NCBI GenBank assembly: GCA_964650975.1
Contig: CAZYWA010000240.1
Span: 1-10,959, forward strand
Direction: 5' to 3'
Source of the DNA: CAZYWA01 sp964650975 [NCBI: uncultured bacterium]
GTDB taxonomy: Bacteria; JADJOY01
DNA length: 10,959 nt
Part shown: positions 6,743 to 10,959 of the stretch, piece by piece
Numbering within the stretch: the first letter of the stretch is position 1
Layout: each line of letters opens with the position of its first letter
Translations under genes and position numbers: made by a program
The notes under the pieces: generated by a model
Database searches by the model: none
The model's input: only the letters and a program-made list of their open reading frames with translations
Told to the model about the DNA's origin: nothing

Positions 6743-7269
6743 CGCCTGCCGAGCGGACCTGATGGATCGCGCTTTCCCCTTCGCTTCACAGCAGCTCGCG
6801 CGAGTACAACTTCGCTCTCTCGCGCTCGTCCGACACAAGCCACCGGAGAAGGGCATTTGTGTGCGTTGGGCGTCGGAACATGACCACCGGGCGAGCCTTT
6901 CTTGCGGTGCCGGCGAGCGCGCACATGTGACCGAAGCTCCGCAAGCCCCGTAAAGGCCGAGCATCGTGGACGCCAGGCGCGCCCCGTGGACCGCTCGACG
7001 CGCACGATCGAAGCTACCCATCCAGGGGCTCGTCCGCGCGCGATGAAAACCGTCGCCTTTGACCCCCTATGCGCAGAGTGACGTCCGTCACTGAATGCGA
7101 GGAAAGGGCGTACTGATACCCGCGCGCGGGGACCCTTTTACCCCCAACGGGCACGGGAGACTATGGGGGAATCTCGGATCGCGCCCACGAGCGATGCTCA
7201 GCTCCGCATGGCAAATTTTACATGGCGTATTGCGAGTGTGGAAGGCCCTAGGCGACACTCCGCGGGCTC
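6743..7269. other. Region without a recognisable gene
   Basis: The minus-strand frame of the TraF-like remnant is open up to 7021, but its sequence is Arg/Ser/Cys-rich and resembles no family. Plus-strand frames here have no supported starts. Apart from the inverted repeat at 7077-7092 and the kinase leader, which includes an AT-rich patch around 7211-7222, I see nothing. Confidence 0.45.
7077..7092. promoter_or_regulatory. Perfect inverted repeat upstream of the histidine kinase gene
   Basis: AGTGACG-TC-CGTCACT is a perfect 7-base inverted repeat with a 2-base centre, 177 bases upstream of the kinase start. Arm length and symmetry are those of a dimeric regulator's operator. No regulator gene is next to it. 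Confidence 0.4.
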
Positions 7270-10200
7270 ATGCGCAAGCGAAACATGCTCTCGACCCGCT
7301 TCGCTCTCCCGGCCATCACGGCCGGTGCGGCGGTAGCGGCGCGATGGTTCCTGGATCGCTGGCTAGGCAACCAGCTTCCACTGGTCACTCTCTTCGCCGG
7401 GGTCGCGGCGGCCGTGTGGTGGGGCGGTTACCGCCCCGCGATCGTGGCCGCGATCGCGGGTTATCTGGCCTGCGATTTCCTCTTCATCGAGCCGCGCGGC
7501 GGTTTCGGCCTCGACTCCGCCGCGAGCTTGGTCGGCGCGCTCGCCTACACGTTCTCGTGTGCGGTCATCATTGGGTTCGGCGAGGCGCTGCGCCGTGCGC
7601 GCGCCGGGGTCCGCACCGAAACACAGCTGCTGCGCACCACGCTGGCGAGCATCGGCGCCGGGGTCGTGACCACCGATCTCGAGGGCCGGGTCACCTATCT
7701 CAACGTGGTGGCCGAGGCATTGACCGGCTGGCCGCTGCGCGACGCCCTCGGCAAACCCCTGGCAGAGGTATTTCGCATCGTCAATGAACGGACGCGTGCG
7801 CCGGTCGGAAACCCGGCGATGCGCGCACTGCGGGAGGGGATCGTCGTCGGGCTCGCGAACCACACCCTGCTGATCGCCCGCGACGGCACCGAGCGCCCTA
7901 TCGACGACAGCGCGGCGCCGATCCGCGACTCGCTCGGCGAGACCAACGGCTGCGTGCTGGTGTTCCGCGATGTGACCGAGCGGCGCGCCGCTGAGAAAGC
8001 CCTGCACCGCAGCGAGCAGGAACTTCGCGACTTCTTCGAGAACGCCACAGTCGGACTGCACTGGGTAGGGCCTGACGGCATCATCTTGCGCGCCAATCAG
8101 ACCGAGCTCGACCTCCTGGGATATGCGAGCCACGAGTATCTAGGCCGGCACATTAGGGAATTCCACGTCGACGGACCGGTCATCGACGACATCCTGGCCC
8201 GGCTCGCGCGCGGCGAGACCGTGTGCGACCAGCCCGCGCGGCTGCGTTCCAAGGACGGCTCGATCCGCGAGGTGATCATCAACTCAAGTGCGCTCTTCGA
8301 GGATGGGCGATTCGTTCACACCCGCTGCTTTACCCGCGACGTCACCGAGATCAACCGCGCCCACGAGGCGCGCGAGCGGCTCGCCGCGATCGTCGATTCG
8401 TCGGCGGACGCGATCGTCGGCAAGAACCTCGACGGCGTCATCCAGTCGTGGAACGCCGCCGCCGAAGGTCTCTTCGGCTACACGCGCGACGAGGCCGTCG
8501 GCAGGCACATCTCGCTCGTGGTACCGCGCGATCGCCTGCAGGAAGAGGAGACGATCCTCGCGCGACTCGCGCGGGGCGAGCGGATCGAGCACTTCGAGAC
8601 CACGCGGGTCGCCAAGGACGGCCGCCTGATCGACATCGGGCTCACGATATCGCCGATCCACGATGCGCACGGGCAGATCGTCGGGGCTTCGAAGGTGGCT
8701 CGCGATGTCGGCGAGCGGAAGCGGATCCATGCGGTGCTCGAAAACGCGCGCCGAATCGAGGAAGCGGGGCTCGTCGAGTTCCAGACCCTGATCCAGCACG
8801 CGCCCGCGGCGATCTGGGTTGCCCGCGACCCGGAGTGCCGGGTCATCACCGGAAACCCCGCGGCGGCCGCGATGATGCGGGTGCCCAGTGGCTCGAACAT
8901 GTCCAAGAGCGCGCCGCCCAGCGAGCAGCCGAGCCATGTGGAGATCCTCCGGGACGGCAAACCGCTAGCTCCCGAGGAACTGCCCATGCAGCAGGCGGCG
9001 CACCGCGGCATCGCCATGCGGGATCAGGAACTCGAGTTCCGGTTCGAGGACGGCACCTCTAACTGGGGCTACGGGACGGCGGTCCCGCTCTTCGACGAAC
9101 GAGGAGGCGTGCGCGGCGTGGTCGCGACCTTCATCGACATCACCGAGCGCAAACGCGCGGAGCAAGCGCTTCGCGACGCGGACCGGCGCAAGGACGAGTT
9201 CCTAGCCACGCTCGCGCACGAGCTGCGCAATCCGCTGGCGCCCATCCGCAACTCGATCGAGATCATGAAGCAGGCCGAGAAGGACCCGCAGGTGATGCAG
9301 CGCTCGCGCGCGACGCTCGACCGGCAGGTCGCGCAGATGGAGCGCCTGATCGACGACATCTTGGACATCTCGCGGATCACCACGAACCGCCTCGAGCTGC
9401 GGAAGCAAGAGGTGGAGCTGGCGTCCGTGCTGCATCACGCCGCGGAAATGAGCCGGCCGCTGTTCGAGCGGCTCGGCCATCTGCTCACGGTGACGCTACC
9501 GGAATCGCCCGTCTATCTCGAAGGCGATCCCGTGCGGTTGTCGCAGGTGTTCGGGAACCTGCTCAACAATGCGTGCAAGTACACGCCACGGGGCGGGCGG
9601 ATCTCGGTGACGGCGGACTCTCGGCCCGGCGAGGTCGTCGTGAGCGTGGCCGACGACGGGGTCGGCATACCGCCGGAGATGCTCCCGCGGATCTTCGATG
9701 TGTTCGTGCAGGTGGAGGGGGCGCTCGAGCACTCCCAGGGAGGGCTCGGCATCGGCTTGACGCTGGTCCGGCAGCTCGTGGCATTGCACCACGGGAGCGT
9801 GGAGGCTCGCAGTGAGGGTCCCGGTCGTGGCAGCACCTTCGTGGTGCGGCTGCCGGCTTTACCCGCACCGAAGGGGCTGACAGCGCCGGCACCGGAGGCG
9901 GCCAAGTCCGCCACGACGTCGGCCAGAGTGCTGGTGGTGGATGACAACCGGGACAGCGCCGACTCGCTCGCCATGCTGCTGCAGCTCGCCGCTCATGAGA
10001 GCCGGGTCGCCTACGACGGTCACGAGGCTCTAGCGGAGGCCGAGCGGTTCCTGCCTCAGTTGGTGCTGCTCGATCTGGGCTTGCCAGGAATCAGCGGGTT
10101 CGAGGTGTGCCGTCGCATCCGCGCGCAGCCCTGGGGAAAGCGGATGCACATCGTGGCGCTTAGCGGCTGGGGTCAGGAAGAGGACCGGCGCAAGTCCCGG

Positions 10201-10329
10201 GCCGCCGGCTTCGACGAGCACCTCGTGAAACCCATCGAACGTGCATCGCTGTTAGGCCTCCTCGCGTCGGTCCTCGCATCAGATCCGCCCCCTGCCGCCG
10301 AATCCTCGTCCGACAACCCGATGGCCTGA
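7270..10329 (+). CDS. Hybrid sensor histidine kinase, DUF4118-4xPAS-HisKA-HATPase-REC (1019 aa)
   Basis: An inner-membrane two-component sensor. Residues about 11-108 form four membrane helices of the DUF4118 (KdpD-like) type. Four PAS domains follow (about 118-240, 250-362, 368-484, 503-630), each closing with the D(V/I)(T/G)E motif that links to the next helix. HisKA carries the phospho-acceptor His650 in LAHELRNPLAPIR. The ATPase has N767 (NLLNNACKYT), D795-D-G-V-G and GGLGIGL at 824-830. The receiver (about 886-1002) has D891/D892, phospho-acceptor D935, S965 and K987. All catalytic residues are present. PAS3 resembles FixL in fold motifs but lacks a proximal haem-ligand His. The start could be ATG 7270 or 7285; neither has a clear ribosome binding site. 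With no HPt or DNA-binding regulator adjacent, its output partner is elsewhere. Signal unknown. Confidence 0.95.
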   Translation: MRKRNMLSTRFALPAITAGAAVAARWFLDRWLGNQLPLVTLFAGVAAAVWWGGYRPAIVAAIAGYLACDFLFIEPRGGFGLDSAASLVGALAYTFSCAVIIGFGEALRRARAGVRTETQLLRTTLASIGAGVVTTDLEGRVTYLNVVAEALTGWPLRDALGKPLAEVFRIVNERTRAPVGNPAMRALREGIVVGLANHTLLIARDGTERPIDDSAAPIRDSLGETNGCVLVFRDVTERRAAEKALHRSEQELRDFFENATVGLHWVGPDGIILRANQTELDLLGYASHEYLGRHIREFHVDGPVIDDILARLARGETVCDQPARLRSKDGSIREVIINSSALFEDGRFVHTRCFTRDVTEINRAHEARERLAAIVDSSADAIVGKNLDGVIQSWNAAAEGLFGYTRDEAVGRHISLVVPRDRLQEEETILARLARGERIEHFETTRVAKDGRLIDIGLTISPIHDAHGQIVGASKVARDVGERKRIHAVLENARRIEEAGLVEFQTLIQHAPAAIWVARDPECRVITGNPAAAAMMRVPSGSNMSKSAPPSEQPSHVEILRDGKPLAPEELPMQQAAHRGIAMRDQELEFRFEDGTSNWGYGTAVPLFDERGGVRGVVATFIDITERKRAEQALRDADRRKDEFLATLAHELRNPLAPIRNSIEIMKQAEKDPQVMQRSRATLDRQVAQMERLIDDILDISRITTNRLELRKQEVELASVLHHAAEMSRPLFERLGHLLTVTLPESPVYLEGDPVRLSQVFGNLLNNACKYTPRGGRISVTADSRPGEVVVSVADDGVGIPPEMLPRIFDVFVQVEGALEHSQGGLGIGLTLVRQLVALHHGSVEARSEGPGRGSTFVVRLPALPAPKGLTAPAPEAAKSATTSARVLVVDDNRDSADSLAMLLQLAAHESRVAYDGHEALAEAERFLPQLVLLDLGLPGISGFEVCRRIRAQPWGKRMHIVALSGWGQEEDRRKSRAAGFDEHLVKPIERASLLGLLASVLASDPPPAAESSSDNPMA

Positions 10330-10405
10330 GCCGGTACGCGTCCGGGCCACGACGCGCAAGGTTCGACGGTCGCGGGAAACCAGGCGTATTTCGGCTTTCT
10401 CCGAG

Positions 10406-10654
10406 TGCGAAGTCGACGACGGCCCGCGTGAAGCCAACATCGCGCAAACGGACACGGACGGAGGCGGTGTCGGCGACGCGTGTGACACCTGCCCCGCGCT
10501 CTCGAACCCAAATCAGTCCGATTCGAATGGTAACGGAATCGGCAACGCCTGCGAGATCCTCATCGATGAAATCGAGTCGGGCGACACGGCGGCCTGGACC
10601 ACCGTGGTCGGGTACAGTGTCTGCGCGCGCGTTGCAGTGCATCGGATGACGTGA
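10406..10654 (+). pseudogene. Thrombospondin type-3 repeat protein, C-terminal fragment
   Basis: This plus-strand frame encodes calcium-binding type-3 repeats: DTDGGGVGDACDTCPALSNP followed by NQSDSNGNGIGNACE, then EIESGDTAAWTTVVG and a TGA at 10652-10654. Two acidic positions are changed compared with the usual DxDGDGxGDxCD (GGG for GDG, NGN for DGD), so calcium binding is probably weakened. The ESGDTxxW tail matches a C-terminal motif (FESGDTSAW-like) that I recall from predicted surface proteins of GC-rich Gram-negative bacteria. There is no start, and the sequence between 10330 and 10405 looks non-coding, so only the end of a large surface protein remains. It begins about 75 bases after the kinase stop and is not part of that gene. 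Confidence 0.6.
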
Positions 10655-10669
10655 GGTGCGCGGGCTCGT

Positions 10670-10959
10670 GAGCAGCAGTTCCGGTCGGTGGCCCCGGTGG
10701 GAAGGTCGGCGGAGGCGCGGCGAAGGTTGTCGAGGAGCATCTCGAGGTTCCAATCGGGGAGGTCTTCGACGGGTCCAGCGAGGCCTTGTTCGAGGAGCGC
10801 GATCGCCTGGGCTCGGTCGAGCGGCGCGTGTCATCGGGACGCCGCGGGGAGGCGGAAATCGCGAGCACCACGCCGACCAAGCAAATCGGCGCAAAGGCCG
10901 GAGCGTTGGCGATTCTCGCCAGACGAAAAAATCGCCCCTGGACGACCCTATGCCGTCCG
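10670..10959 (-). pseudogene. Probable small membrane-protein gene, partial and frameshifted
   Basis: From the window edge the minus strand is open in one frame reading RFFRLARIANAPAFAPICLV, a hydrophobic stretch to about 10865, and then PRRPDDTR. At about 10825-10830 coding character passes to another frame, reading PLDRAQAIALLEQGLAGP and then a Leu/Asp-rich helix (LEMLLDNLRRASADL) to about 10680. A TGA at 10831-10833 closes the second frame upstream, and no start codon with a ribosome binding site is visible. The joined product would be one membrane helix plus a soluble helical part. I do not recognise it. The 5' end may lie beyond 10959. Confidence 0.3.

Noticed and set aside
7205-7232. 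Sigma-54 promoter before the kinase (TGGC motifs)
   Set aside because: The GG and GC elements do not have the required spacing for a -24/-12 promoter.
7095-7787. Plus-strand open frame of 230 codons overlapping the kinase start
   Set aside because: Most of it overlaps the membrane domain of the kinase in another frame and is Arg/His-rich; no ribosome binding site or family match.
8368-8720. FixL-like haem PAS domain in the kinase
   Set aside because: The domain resembles FixL PAS, but the expected haem-ligand histidine region has no histidine, so oxygen sensing by haem is not supported.
8223-9062. Plus-strand open frame of 279 codons inside the kinase
   Set aside because: Arg/Asp-rich shadow of the PAS region of the kinase gene.
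10908-10936. Inverted repeat GGCGATT ... AATCGCC with a 15-base loop
   Set aside because: Short stem with a long loop and no T run after it; overlaps a probable coding frame, so not called as a terminator.

Overview
This is a GC-rich window from a Gram-negative bacterium. Composition and gene families (BON-domain periplasmic protein, DUF4118-PAS hybrid histidine kinase, TraF-type outer-membrane barrel, thrombospondin type-3 repeat protein) suggest a soil or environmental Pseudomonadota, possibly Myxococcota or a similar phylum. I cannot fix the taxon from sequence alone. No rRNA, tRNA, CRISPR array or intact insertion sequence was found.

Positions 1 to about 2160 are a graveyard of phage-related and regulatory fragments. 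They comprise a terminase large-subunit 5' end with frameshifts (1-434, minus), a piece of a sigma-54 activator AAA+ domain with one frameshift (about 625-850, minus), a small zinc-ribbon gene with a good ribosome binding site (1262-1447, plus), and two small ATGA-coupled genes (2155-1868, then 1871-1633, minus), the second frameshifted.

Positions 2417-5139 hold a stress/envelope-flavoured group. On the minus strand are a secreted protein with four BON domains (2601-3746) and a 38-residue single-helix membrane protein downstream of it (2417-2533). On the plus strand are a HEAT-repeat-like remnant (3965 to about 4327) and a tryptophan- and charge-rich 124-residue protein with a strong ribosome binding site (4765-5139).

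Positions 5491 to about 6740 (minus) hold a TraF/PF13729-type barrel gene that has lost its N-terminal part and is frameshifted at a T5 run, followed in the same frame by an unrecognised 3' gene fragment.

Positions 7270-10329 (plus) encode an intact 1019-residue hybrid sensor histidine kinase: four membrane helices, four PAS domains, HisKA, HATPase and a C-terminal receiver. A perfect inverted repeat lies upstream. No partner response regulator or HPt protein is visible, so it looks like an orphan. The right end (10406-10959) holds a thrombospondin type-3 repeat fragment and, on the other strand, a probable broken small membrane-protein gene.

The strongest overall pattern is the contrast between long intact genes (BON protein, kinase, 124-residue protein) and at least five frameshifted or truncated genes between them. 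That fits an accessory region in decay, or an assembly with indel errors. I found no convincing undescribed multi-gene system. The best candidates for follow-up are the duplicated four-BON protein with its tiny membrane partner, and the uncharacterised 124-residue protein.
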